Shown here: positions 55,639 through 63,666 of the stretch, piece by piece
How the letters are laid out: each line of letters opens with the position of its first letter
Position numbering within the stretch: the stretch's first letter is position 1
Assembly: GCF_000022085.1 (NCBI RefSeq)
Contig: NC_011894.1
Location: forward strand, 3,251,501 to 3,315,500
Origin: Methylobacterium nodulans ORS 2060
Lineage (GTDB): Bacteria > Pseudomonadota > Alphaproteobacteria > Rhizobiales > Beijerinckiaceae
Direction: 5' to 3'
DNA length: 64,000 bases
Notes under the pieces: model-generated
The model's input: only the letters and a program-made list of their open reading frames with translations
Databases searched by the model: none
Told to the model about the DNA's origin: nothing
Position numbers and translations under genes: made by a program

Positions 55639-57435
55639 ATGAGCGTGCCCGACATCCCGTTCCTGGTCGGAGTTGATGCCAAGGCAGCCGCGGCGATCCG
55701 CGAGCGCATGATCCCCGTGGCCCTCCCCGGCGGGCGGACCCTGTTCGAAGAGGGTGAGTTGGGCGATGCGCTCTACACCCTCGTGACCGGAAGCATCGGC
55801 ATCTCGACCCGGGACCCTCGCACGGGCGCGTTGCGGCGGATCGCGCGCCTGCGTCCGCCCGACACAGTCGGCGAGATGGCTCTCCTCTCTCCGGCCCCGC
55901 GCTCGGCCACGGCCACCGCCTTGCGCGACACCCACCTGCTCCGGTTGACGCGGCAGGCCTTCAAGGAGGTGATTGAGCGCCACCCCAGGATGCTGCTCTA
56001 CTTCGCCGGTCTGCTGGCCGAACGTCTGCGGAGGGCCTTCGAGGGGCGCCCGCTCTCCCACGCGCCGCGGAGCTTTGCCGTGCTCGGCGTGACGATGGGG
56101 CAGCCCGTGGCCGCGTTCGGGCGTCGCCTCGCCCAAGCGTTTGACGAGATCCTGCCCGGCACCACGGGCTGCCTGACGGAATGGCCGGAAGGGGCGGACG
56201 AGGTCTGGTTCCACACCTTTGAGATGGCCCACGCCCGAACCATCTTCGTCGCGCACCAATTGGATTGCCCTTGGTGCCGACTCAGCCTGCATCACGCCGA
56301 CCACGTGCTTCTGCTGGCTGACCCCGGCGAGGCGCTGCTGCCGGGAGCAGCGGCGCACCTCGCCCGGGTTCCGTCCGAGTGGATCCGCATGGATCTCGTG
56401 ATCCGGCAGGAAGCCGGCGCAGCGCTGCCGTGCCAAGTGCATCCCACGGTCGCCGCGTTGCCCGTCTCCATGCGGATCCAAGTTCGTGAAGGAGACAGCC
56501 GCGATCATTGCCGGCTCGCACGACTCGCGAGCGGCTCCGCACATGGCTTGGTGCTCGGTGGCGGCGGCGCCCGGGGGCTTGCCCATCTTGGTGTGCTGCG
56601 GGCGCTGGATGAAGCGGGCTTCCCGATCGACTTGGTCGGCGGCACCAGCATGGGGGCGATCATTGCGGCGAGCCTCGCGACCGGCTCACCGCTCGACCAG
56701 ATCCATGCCTGGGCCGTGGAGAATTTTGCAGGTCGGAACCCGCTCAACGATTACACGCTGCCCTACGTCGCACTGGCTCGAGGCACCAAGGTTGATGCCG
56801 GGCTCTCCCGCAGCTTCGGAGACGTCCGCATTGAGGATCTGTGGCTGCCCTTCTTTTGCGTGTCGTCGAATCTCACAACCGGGCAGGTCATGGTTCACAG
56901 CAACGGTTCTTTGGTGGAAGCCTTGCGCGCCAGCATCGCCATCCCCGGCCTGTTGCCGCCCGTTTGCACGGATGCGGGCATCCTGGTCGACGGCGGGATG
57001 ATGAACAACCTTCCGGCCAACGTGATGGCGGATCTGGAGCGCGGGACGGTCCTGGCGGCCGATGTCGGCAGCGACCTTGCGTTCGACGGCGTCCAGAAGC
57101 GGAGCTGGCGCGGCCACCTGATGCGGCAGTGGCTCGGGGTGCCCGAGGCGATGCCGGCCATCGTCCCTCTGCTTCTGCGCGCGGCGACGGTCTCCGGCGA
57201 TGCGCAGACGATGATGGCGGCCAGCCGGGCCACCGTGGTGCTGAAGCCGCCGCTGGCCGGTATCGACCTGCGAGCGTGGTCGAGCCTTGAGACGGCCTCT
57301 GAACTCGGCTACCGCCACACCTGCGAAGCGATCGCGGAGGGGCGCCTTCGGGAGTGGTGCAGCCCTCAGGGACAGTCTCCGGATCTGCCGTTGGCGAAGG
57401 TCCGTCTGGGGAATAATGTCGTGCTTCCAGTCTAG
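55639..57435 (+). CDS. Cyclic-nucleotide-binding patatin-like phospholipase
   Basis: A 598-residue two-domain protein. Residues about 10-130 form a cNMP-binding domain (TLFEEGELGDALYTLVTGSI, VGEMALLSPAPRSATATAL). The C-terminal patatin domain at about 310-500 has the glycine loop LVLGGGGARGLAHLGVL, nucleophile S337 in GGTSMGAI and D451 in ILVDGGMMNNLP. This is the neuropathy-target-esterase-like layout of lysophospholipases. I use the ATG at 55639; the frame extends upstream to 55573 without conserved sequence. It is convergent with an adenylyl cyclase gene, which may produce the nucleotide it senses. Confidence 0.9.
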   Translation: MSVPDIPFLVGVDAKAAAAIRERMIPVALPGGRTLFEEGELGDALYTLVTGSIGISTRDPRTGALRRIARLRPPDTVGEMALLSPAPRSATATALRDTHLLRLTRQAFKEVIERHPRMLLYFAGLLAERLRRAFEGRPLSHAPRSFAVLGVTMGQPVAAFGRRLAQAFDEILPGTTGCLTEWPEGADEVWFHTFEMAHARTIFVAHQLDCPWCRLSLHHADHVLLLADPGEALLPGAAAHLARVPSEWIRMDLVIRQEAGAALPCQVHPTVAALPVSMRIQVREGDSRDHCRLARLASGSAHGLVLGGGGARGLAHLGVLRALDEAGFPIDLVGGTSMGAIIAASLATGSPLDQIHAWAVENFAGRNPLNDYTLPYVALARGTKVDAGLSRSFGDVRIEDLWLPFFCVSSNLTTGQVMVHSNGSLVEALRASIAIPGLLPPVCTDAGILVDGGMMNNLPANVMADLERGTVLAADVGSDLAFDGVQKRSWRGHLMRQWLGVPEAMPAIVPLLLRAATVSGDAQTMMAASRATVVLKPPLAGIDLRAWSSLETASELGYRHTCEAIAEGRLREWCSPQGQSPDLPLAKVRLGNNVVLPV

Positions 57436-57573
57436 TAGCAGGATCTTCTTCGCGGGCGCTCGGAGCAGATCGAGGCGACAGTAACAAGGCCACAGTTGAT
57501 CCACCCCCGGCGGCGGAGTGGTCCGGCCTGAAGTCTGACTTCGCGGCGGACATGGTTTGGGCATTCACGTTTC

Positions 57574-58758
57574 TCAGGCCCGTTCTGCAACAACAGCGAA
57601 GACCTCGTGCTTCCCCTCCAGCCCTTTGAGCTCGAACCAGCCGATGGTGCGGGTGACCGCGTGTGGCAGGGTTGAGGCGAAGGTTCCGGAGCAAACCACC
57701 GTCTCGCCGCTCGCCTTGGCGATCCCCTCCAGACGGCTGACCATGTTGACCGTCGGCCCGACCACGGTGAAGTCCAGGCGGTCGAGGCTGCCGATATTGC
57801 CGTACATCACGGGTCCCATGTGCAAAGCCGCGACGAAGGGGGGCAGATCATTGGCCCGGGACGTCGCGACGGCGCGCGACACGGCGCGCACGGCCGCCGC
57901 ACAGGCCGCCATACGGCCCCCCTCCCCCACCCGGAAGATCGACAGGACGCCGTCGCCCAGGAACTTGAGAACGTCGCCTCCCTCCGCCCGCACGGCATCC
58001 ACCACACCCTCGAAATAGTGCCCCAGGGTGGTCAGGAGTTGGGATGGCGGCGATGTGAGCGACAGGGGTGTGAACCCGCGCAGGTCGGTGAGCAGGACGG
58101 CCGCTTCGGTCTCGACAATGTCGCCGCGGTGGATCGCGCCGGCTTGCACGCGCGCTGCTGGCTCCTCGCCCAGGAAGGCGGCCAATAGGCTTGCGGTCGA
58201 GCGGCGCATGGCGATGGCTTCAAGGGCAGCCGAGAGGGGGACCGCGAGACCTTTGATCAGAGCGATGTGGCTCTCGGCAAACCCGCTGTCATGGCGCGTG
58301 GCGAATGTCGCCGCTTGGACAATCCCGTCGCCGAAGGCAACCGGCACCGCCAGATAGTCGGTAAATCCGGCACTCGCCAACTCATGGAGAATAGTGTGAT
58401 CCTCAGGCCCAAGCCGGTCGAGCCGCCGCCGGAACCAGGTCCCGGTCCCGATGACATGCTGGACCGGGCTGCCGAGATAGGTGGAGGTATCGAGAAGGGT
58501 TCGGCTGAAGGTGTAGATCTCGGCCGCGGTCTCCGGCGTCCAGTTGGTGCCCCAGGCGCTCAGCAGCGGGTTGTTGACGCGCATGGCGATGCGCAGGCGG
58601 TGCAGCGGGACACCCAATGCGGTCAACCGCTGCGCGAGCCCCGAGGTCACCGCGATCGCATCGCCGGAGAGGCGCGCCGGACCGATCAACCACGCTGCGA
58701 GTTCTTCCGCCTCGCGTGTCCAATCGCTTGAAGCTGCGGTCCTGCCACCTGGGGTCAT
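57574..58758 (-). CDS. Class III adenylyl cyclase
   Basis: A 394-residue protein. The N-terminal 200 residues look like a GAF-type sensor (FTDYLAVPVAFGDGIVQAATFAT). The C-terminal catalytic domain has metal-binding aspartates in VLLTDLRGFTPL and KFLGDGVLSIF, the lysine of VLKFLGDG and the aspartate of LDFTVVG for adenine choice, and the Asn/Arg pair in TVNMVSRLEG. All residues needed for ATP cyclisation are present. The start at ATG 58758 is tentative; a GTG at 58794 is possible. Probably cotranscribed with the two genes upstream (58803-59891) from a MarR-controlled promoter. Confidence 0.87.
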   Translation of the reverse strand: MTPGGRTAASSDWTREAEELAAWLIGPARLSGDAIAVTSGLAQRLTALGVPLHRLRIAMRVNNPLLSAWGTNWTPETAAEIYTFSRTLLDTSTYLGSPVQHVIGTGTWFRRRLDRLGPEDHTILHELASAGFTDYLAVPVAFGDGIVQAATFATRHDSGFAESHIALIKGLAVPLSAALEAIAMRRSTASLLAAFLGEEPAARVQAGAIHRGDIVETEAAVLLTDLRGFTPLSLTSPPSQLLTTLGHYFEGVVDAVRAEGGDVLKFLGDGVLSIFRVGEGGRMAACAAAVRAVSRAVATSRANDLPPFVAALHMGPVMYGNIGSLDRLDFTVVGPTVNMVSRLEGIAKASGETVVCSGTFASTLPHAVTRTIGWFELKGLEGKHEVFAVVAERA

Positions 58759-58802
58759 GGGGCCGATTCTAGGCCATACCTCAGCGTTGCGCACCTGCCC
58801 GC

Positions 58803-59513
58803 TCAGGCCATCGCCGGAGCCTCATGGTGGGTCTGATCGTGCTTCCAGACCAGGCGGTAGAACACGGCCAAGTGGGTGAGGATGAGCAGGGGCACCAGGA
58901 AGCACGGGATCAGCATCCACGGCAGGGTCGACATGATCGAGCCGTTCGGCTCCCCCATGAAGACCTGCAATGGGCCGGGCGACGAGACAACGCCGAGGAC
59001 GACGGCAATCACCAGATCGGCCAGCCCGAGCGTGTTCCAGGCCAGAACCAGCCCGCGGTTCTCGCCCTTGCGGGCGGCCCAGGCCACGGGCACGGCGGTC
59101 AGGCCGACGATGATGTCCCCCCACCCGGCGGTGGGGGCAAAGGGAGCCGGCAGACGCCCGGCGGCGTAGAGCAGGACAAAGACCACGCCGATGACGCGGA
59201 GCACATTGACGCCGATGAGGGCCGGCAACGGGATACGATCCAGGACCTCCCTCAGGCGTGGGACAGTGAGAAAAACCAGAGCCAAGCCGATGACCGGCAC
59301 GATCACGGCCGCGCCCAGGGCCGGGGTGCCATAGCCGCGCTCATAGTGCAGGGCGTAGGTCGCCCCAAGCACGACAACCAGCAGGAACCAGGCACCCAGG
59401 CCCGCCGCCACCTGCAGGCGGGCGCGGGGGGCTGCGGCGACAGCAAAGGTAAGGGTCGCAATCGTGATGGCTGCGCCAGCGGTCAACACGATGGCACCGA
59501 TCAAGTCAAGCAT
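58803..59513 (-). CDS. Seven-helix membrane protein, unknown function
   Basis: A 236-residue protein made almost wholly of seven hydrophobic helices, starting MLDLIGAIVLTAGAAITIAT. The ATG at 59513 has GGAGG upstream. Conserved-looking spots are the tryptophan/aspartate stretch GWGDIIVGLTAVPVAW near residue 135 and the HDQTHHEAP tail. I cannot assign a family with confidence. It lies 44 bases before the cyclase gene and 81 bases after the small exported protein, so the three may form one operon. Confidence 0.75.
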   Translation of the reverse strand: MLDLIGAIVLTAGAAITIATLTFAVAAAPRARLQVAAGLGAWFLLVVVLGATYALHYERGYGTPALGAAVIVPVIGLALVFLTVPRLREVLDRIPLPALIGVNVLRVIGVVFVLLYAAGRLPAPFAPTAGWGDIIVGLTAVPVAWAARKGENRGLVLAWNTLGLADLVIAVVLGVVSSPGPLQVFMGEPNGSIMSTLPWMLIPCFLVPLLILTHLAVFYRLVWKHDQTHHEAPAMA

Positions 59514-59594
59514 GGGAACCTCCGTCTGGCGCCTCCTCATCCGAAGAGGCGATCAAGCGCCCCCACCGTTGCAGAAGGACAGCGTTTGGAGAGA

Positions 59595-59891
59595 TCACCG
59601 CGACGGGACGTCGATGCGAGCACCCCAGACGTTCAGGGTCCGCTTTTCCTGCGAAGCCGGAGCCGGGATCTTGGGTTCAGCACGCTCGCTTGAGGTGAAC
59701 GAGCGCGGCGAGCCAATCCCGCCGGTTGTCAGGGTGTCGAACCGGCGCGGGGCCGCCGTAGCGCTGACAGGGGCGGCCCGCCCGGGAACGAGGAACTCAT
59801 GGCCCCAGGCTTTGAAGGTCTCTTGGGCGTAAGCCGGGGCGCCGAGGAAGGCGATGGTCAGAGGGATCAGGGCGAGGGAGGTGACGCGCAT
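59595..59891 (-). CDS. Small exported protein with an internal repeat
   Basis: A 98-residue protein with a clear signal peptide (MRVTSLALIPLTIAFLGAPA, cleavage after AYA). The mature part begins and ends with related segments, TFKAWGHEFLVPGR and TLNVWGARIDVPSR, separated by a proline/serine/threonine-rich linker. No family recognised. The ATG at 59891 lies 73 bases from a TTGATATCAA palindrome, so it is probably the first gene under MarR control on this strand. Confidence 0.65.
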   Translation of the reverse strand: MRVTSLALIPLTIAFLGAPAYAQETFKAWGHEFLVPGRAAPVSATAAPRRFDTLTTGGIGSPRSFTSSERAEPKIPAPASQEKRTLNVWGARIDVPSR

Positions 59892-59963
59892 GGTTGGTCT
59901 CCGTGGTTCAGGGGCGGTCGCGTACCGGCTGGGGGATCCAGGGGCTCCGCGCTTCCGCAATGA

Positions 59964-60022
59964 CTTGATATCAAGCTAAATGCCAACCCGATGTGCGCTT
60001 GCGCACATGGCTTGATATCAAG
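59964..60022. promoter_or_regulatory. MarR-type operators 1 and 2
   Basis: Two perfect palindromes CTTGATATCAAG at 59964-59975 and 60011-60022, 47 bases apart centre to centre. Between them lies another perfect inverted repeat, ATGTGCGC-TT-GCGCACAT (59991-60008). They sit in the divergent region between marR and the exported protein gene. Confidence 0.7.
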
Positions 60023-60099
60023 GCAAGTTAGGGTGCCGAGCTTGCCCCGGCCCATAGCCAGGTGCTGTTTGCAACCCTGAAGCAGCGCGACGGTTGAGG

Positions 60100-60111
60100 T
60101 TTGATATCAAG
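60100..60111. promoter_or_regulatory. MarR-type operator 3
   Basis: TTTGATATCAAG, the third copy of the TTGATATCAA palindrome, lies 22 bases before the marR start codon and would overlap its promoter or leader, which fits autorepression. Confidence 0.65.
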
Positions 60112-60133
60112 AAGTAGCCCTGCCCGTACCGCC

Positions 60134-60583
60134 ATGCCCGAGCCCCTTGAACTCACCCCCGCTGTCGCCAAGGTCATCGGCGAGACGTGCATCGGAACGA
60201 GTGTCCAGCGCGCCGCGCGCAGCCTGGGCCGACTCTACGACGCCGCGTTTCGTCCTCTGGGTCTCACGGGTTGGCAGTTCTCGCTGATGATGAACCTCGC
60301 CCGTCCCACGCCGCCAACCGTCAATGAGCTGGCAGAGGCCCTCGCGCTCGACGCATCGACGGTGACGACAAACATCAAGCTGCTGGAGCGCCGCGGTCTG
60401 GTTGCGGTGCAGGTCGACGACGCTGACAGGCGCGCCCGGCGGGTCACGCTCACGGACGAGGGCCGGGCCTTGCTGACGCAGGCGCTGCCTCGCTGGGAGG
60501 AGGCGCAGAAGGCCAGTGTCGAGCGCCTCAGCCAGATTGAGCTTGGCTTGTTCCGCAAAGCCATGGCTGCTCTGTCTGAGTAG
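60134..60583 (+). CDS. MarR-family transcriptional regulator
   Basis: A 149-residue winged-helix protein. LTGWQFSLMMNLARPTPPTV and ELAEALALDASTVTTNIKLL form the recognition part, LERRGLVAVQVDDADRRARRV is the wing with the conserved D-x-R-x3-R, and TDEGRALLTQALPRWEEAQ leads to the dimer helices. The ATG at 60134 is preferred over 60101 because the earlier part encodes the operator palindrome. It probably represses itself and the divergent genes through the three TTGATATCAA sites. The ligand is unknown. Confidence 0.9.
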   Translation: MPEPLELTPAVAKVIGETCIGTSVQRAARSLGRLYDAAFRPLGLTGWQFSLMMNLARPTPPTVNELAEALALDASTVTTNIKLLERRGLVAVQVDDADRRARRVTLTDEGRALLTQALPRWEEAQKASVERLSQIELGLFRKAMAALSE

Positions 60584-60937
60584 ACCCGGCGATCTGGACG
60601 CCGCAGGCTCGGCGCGCCGGATACGGGAGGGATGCGCCACTGTCGGACGTTCGACCAGATCCGTGGGAATGACCGCGGCTGCTGCCGCGATAGCGGAACT
60701 CCATGAAGCGTCTCCCGCAATGCGCGGCGGGAGCCTCGGTCAGTCGCACTTGCCCGTAGGCCGCGACCAGATCGGGCTGTAGGCGCCTTCCTCATCCACG
60801 ACGAGGACGGCAAGGGCTTCTCCCTCATCTGGTCCCGCCCCCAACCGCCGCAACGGCAACTGACCAACCACTCGTCGCAGTGTCTCAAGCGCCACTGGCG
60901 CATCGCGGACGACGAGCATGCGCTCTCGACCCTCGGC

Positions 60938-61936
60938 GTGCCCAATGCCGTGCGCTCGAAGGAGATCGTCGACCGCGAGATCGGCGAGCGTCTCGCGGCG
61001 AAGGGCATTGCGCCTGAGGTGGTCAAGGCCGTCGCGGACGAGTTCGCCAAGGCGCTCTACGGCAAAAACGCTGTCGACCCGAAGAAGCGTCAGGCCTTGG
61101 TCCTCGGCTGGCCGGAGGTGCGCTATCTGGCGGACGCCGCGGAGCGGGTTGCGGGGTCCGCCTCCGATGCCAAAGCCGCGGACGCAGCCGCCAAGGAATT
61201 CTTTGCGAAGGGCGACGGCAAGGCCAACCTGACGGCGCTGCGTGATCAGGGGCGGGTGCCCTTCGGCCTGGAGGTGGCCCTCTTCGGCCGCATGGTCACG
61301 TCCGACCCTGCCGCGAACAAGGATGCGGCAATCCATGTGGCGCACGCCTTCACCGTCCACGACGAGGAGCTGGAGCAGGATTATTTCACCGTCGTCGACG
61401 ACCTCAAGCAGCTCGACGAGGACGAGGATGCGGGGGCCGCCGGCGTCTTCAATACCGAGCTCACTTCCGGCCTCTACTACGGCCACGTGGTCGTGGACGT
61501 GCCGCAGCTCGTCATGAACCTAGAGGGGGTCGACCGGACGGCGTGGCTCGCCGCGGGAACAGACCGCGGGCTCGCCGGGCGGGTGGTGGAGAACCTGATC
61601 CACCTGATCGCCAAGGTCTCGCCGGGCGCCAAGCGCGGCTCCACCGCGCCCTACGCCCACGCGGAGTTCGTGCTGGTGGAGATGGGGCAGCGCCAGCCGC
61701 GGACGCTGGCCAACGCCTTCCGTACCGCGGTGCCGCTGAAGGGCGCGAACTCGCTCCTCTCTGTCTCCAGCCGCTCCATCGCGGCGTTCCTGGATGACAT
61801 GGACGAGATGTACGGCCCTCACGAGACCCGGCTCCTGGCCGCCCGGCGCGAGGGACGCCTCGATGGGGTGGAAACGATCGCCCTGCCCGAGATCGCACGC
61901 CGCGTGAACACCGCGATCACCGCCGGGCAGGTGTGA
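60938..61936 (+). CDS. cas7e: Cas7e (type I-E Cascade backbone), 5'-truncated
   Basis: The frame gives 332 residues from the GTG at 60938, but homology to Cas7e starts earlier, at about 60872 with SSQCLKRHWR, part of the conserved LRVSSQSLKR block normally near residue 40. Upstream of that the frame is open back to 60704 without a start and without Cas7e sequence, so the first 35-40 codons are missing. The rest, including VNTAITAGQV at the end and HAFTVHDEELEQDYFTVVDDL in the middle, is intact. In an active system it would form the crRNA-binding backbone. The 290 bases between marR and here contain nothing else recognisable. Confidence 0.8.
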   Translation: MPNAVRSKEIVDREIGERLAAKGIAPEVVKAVADEFAKALYGKNAVDPKKRQALVLGWPEVRYLADAAERVAGSASDAKAADAAAKEFFAKGDGKANLTALRDQGRVPFGLEVALFGRMVTSDPAANKDAAIHVAHAFTVHDEELEQDYFTVVDDLKQLDEDEDAGAAGVFNTELTSGLYYGHVVVDVPQLVMNLEGVDRTAWLAAGTDRGLAGRVVENLIHLIAKVSPGAKRGSTAPYAHAEFVLVEMGQRQPRTLANAFRTAVPLKGANSLLSVSSRSIAAFLDDMDEMYGPHETRLLAARREGRLDGVETIALPEIARRVNTAITAGQV

Positions 61937-62697
61937 TGCGCGAGCACCTGCTCCTCCTGCTCGAGGCACCGCTTCAGGCCTGGGGCGGCGTCCTGGTCGA
62001 TGCCTATGGCCCAGTGGATGAGTTTCCGGCCGCAACCCTCGTCGGCGGTCTCGTCGCCAACGCCTTGGGCTACGATCGCGCTGACTGGCAGCGCCTGGAG
62101 GCTCTCCAGGAGCGGCTCGTGGTGGGGGCGGCCGTGCTGCGCCGCGGTTCTACGATCACAGACAACCAGAACGCCAAGCTTGAAAAAGGGGATGTCGGCT
62201 GGACGACGCGCGGCCGCCCCGAGGGGAGAGGCGGGGGAGCGGAGGCGTACAAAAGCCCTCATCGCCGCTTCCGCGACTACCATGCCGACACGCTCGCCCT
62301 TGTCGCGCTCCGCCTCGACCCGGAAGACGAAAAACCCGATCTCGACGCCATCGCCCACACCCTGGAGTGGCCCGAGCGCCCGCTGTTCCTCGGCCGCAAA
62401 CCCTGCCTGCCGTCGCGGTCCATAGTCTGGCCAGAGCGGATGCGGGCCGAAACCCTCCTCAAGGCGCTCAACCTCGGCGCTGCGATGTTGGTCGCGGCGG
62501 AGAGCGCGAACCCAAAGCTCCGGCTTGAGCTCGATGCCGGGCCGTGGCGCGCCCGCTGGCCGGAGCGGGAGGGCAACGCGCCGAGCAGCCGCCTTGTCGA
62601 GGTGTGCGACGATCGCGACTTCCGCAACGACGTCCCTGTCGGCCTGCGCCGTCGCCGGGTTGGTACGATTGGCGAAGAGCGGGAGCACACGCCGTGA
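61936..62697 (+). CDS. cas5e: Cas5e (type I-E Cascade subunit)
   Basis: A 253-residue Cas5 RAMP protein. The start MREHLLLLLEAPLQAWGGVL is the usual Cas5 N-terminal strand with LQAWG. DEFPAATLVGGLVANALGYDRADW, HRRFRDYHADTLALVALRL and RPLFLGRKPCLPS are typical of the type I-E subgroup. It would cap the 5' handle of the crRNA. The ATG at 61936 overlaps the cas7e stop, and the stop overlaps the cas6e start as GTGA, so the natural gene order is preserved. Length is normal; this is the only intact gene of the locus. Confidence 0.9.
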   Translation: MREHLLLLLEAPLQAWGGVLVDAYGPVDEFPAATLVGGLVANALGYDRADWQRLEALQERLVVGAAVLRRGSTITDNQNAKLEKGDVGWTTRGRPEGRGGGAEAYKSPHRRFRDYHADTLALVALRLDPEDEKPDLDAIAHTLEWPERPLFLGRKPCLPSRSIVWPERMRAETLLKALNLGAAMLVAAESANPKLRLELDAGPWRARWPEREGNAPSSRLVEVCDDRDFRNDVPVGLRRRRVGTIGEEREHTP

Positions 62698-62813
62698 GCC
62701 TGCATCTCGTCTCTCTGCGTCCCAACCTGCCGCGTCTGGCATCGATGGGACGCGCGAGACCAAAGCAGTGTCTGCCCAGCGACAGCTCGGCACTAGCTAG
62801 GAGCCGTAGGTGA
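62694..62813 (+). pseudogene. cas6e stump
   Basis: GTG at 62694 begins MSLHLVSLRPNLPRL, the N-terminus of Cas6e (CasE), the crRNA-processing endonuclease that follows cas5e in type I-E operons. After about 17 codons the sequence no longer resembles Cas6e, and the frame ends at 62811-62813. The catalytic histidine and glycine-rich loop are absent. About 180 of some 200 residues are lost. Confidence 0.75.
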
Positions 62814-62819
62814 TCGCCC

Positions 62820-63065
62820 ATGCCAACTGTCGCAGACCTCCGCACCACCAAGCGCCTCACAGACGAGCAGCTCGATGCTGCGGTAATGGCCTACCTCGCC
62901 GACCCCTGTCCTGGCCCCCGCCGGATCGCCGAGGGCTTGACCCTCGACATTGCGGCGGCCGTAGCGGATTTTCGCCAAGCGGCAGAGGCGATGCGGCGCA
63001 AGGACGTCACCGTTGCGCGGCGGGTCGCTGTCCGAACCGCAATCCTGCTGGCGCGGCCGTCCTAA
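62820..63065 (+). CDS. Small protein, unknown function
   Basis: An 81-residue frame starting MPTVADLRTTKRLTDEQLDA, predicted mostly helical, charged and soluble, with no family I recognise. Codon use looks like that of real genes in the window. It begins just after the cas6e stump without a strong ribosome binding site. It could be a gene brought in with the deletion. Confidence 0.45.
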   Translation: MPTVADLRTTKRLTDEQLDAAVMAYLADPCPGPRRIAEGLTLDIAAAVADFRQAAEAMRRKDVTVARRVAVRTAILLARPS

Positions 63066-63153
63066 CCCGCGGCACGCTCGCTCACAATAAGGTTGGGCCG
63101 AGGATCAGGATTGGGCACAGGTGTGGCCACTGGCACGGCATCTCTGCGCTCGG

Positions 63154-63666
63154 TCAGGCGACTTCAGCTTCGATCCCGAGCCATTCCTTGATCTTGCCCA
63201 TCATGGTCCGATCCGGCGTCATTTGTTCGGGCGCACGCTTGGCCCGGGTCAGCCGTTCGCTCACCTCGTCCTCACCCAGGAGGCTGGCCTGACGGCCGAT
63301 GGCCAGGGCCCCTTCGAGCACCGTCAGCCCGTCCTCGAAGCTCAGCGCTGCCTCGAATGCGTGGGCGTCAATGTACTTTTGGCGCAAGCGCTCCACCTCG
63401 GGCGTGTCTGCACAGGCCAGCCGGGTGACAAACGGCAGCAGCCGCTGGCGTTGCACGTCATCCGCTTGGTCGTTGAGCAGCATTGCCAAGCGGCAGATGG
63501 GTCGCGAGAAGCAGCGCGGCATGCTGCCGACCCGCCACACCGGCTGGTAGGGAAACCCGGCCGCGACGATCGCGGCTTCATTGATGCAGGTGCCGCCGTC
63601 CGGTCCTGGGAACCGGTGTGATCCGGCCTTGAGGCTCCAATTCAGGATGTAATCGAACTGCGCCAT
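63154..63666 (-). CDS. Conserved hypothetical protein
   Basis: A 170-residue soluble protein. MAQFDYILNWSLKAGSHRFPGPDGGTCINEA (first 31 residues) and MPRCFSRPICRLAMLLND, LLPFVTRLACADTPEVE have the look of a widespread proteobacterial family without known function. The ATG at 63666 has GGAGGGA five bases upstream; the frame is open further, to 63996, but that part is low complexity. The protein is cysteine-containing (three Cys), with no metal-binding spacing evident. Confidence 0.7.
   Translation of the reverse strand: MAQFDYILNWSLKAGSHRFPGPDGGTCINEAAIVAAGFPYQPVWRVGSMPRCFSRPICRLAMLLNDQADDVQRQRLLPFVTRLACADTPEVERLRQKYIDAHAFEAALSFEDGLTVLEGALAIGRQASLLGEDEVSERLTRAKRAPEQMTPDRTMMGKIKEWLGIEAEVA

Noticed and set aside
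60740..61486. Minus-strand frame over the cas7e start, ending DEEGAYSPIWSRPTGKCD
   Set aside because: The end looks protein-like, but the frame mostly mirrors cas7e and I recognise no family; perhaps a fragment at the deletion breakpoint, too weak to list.
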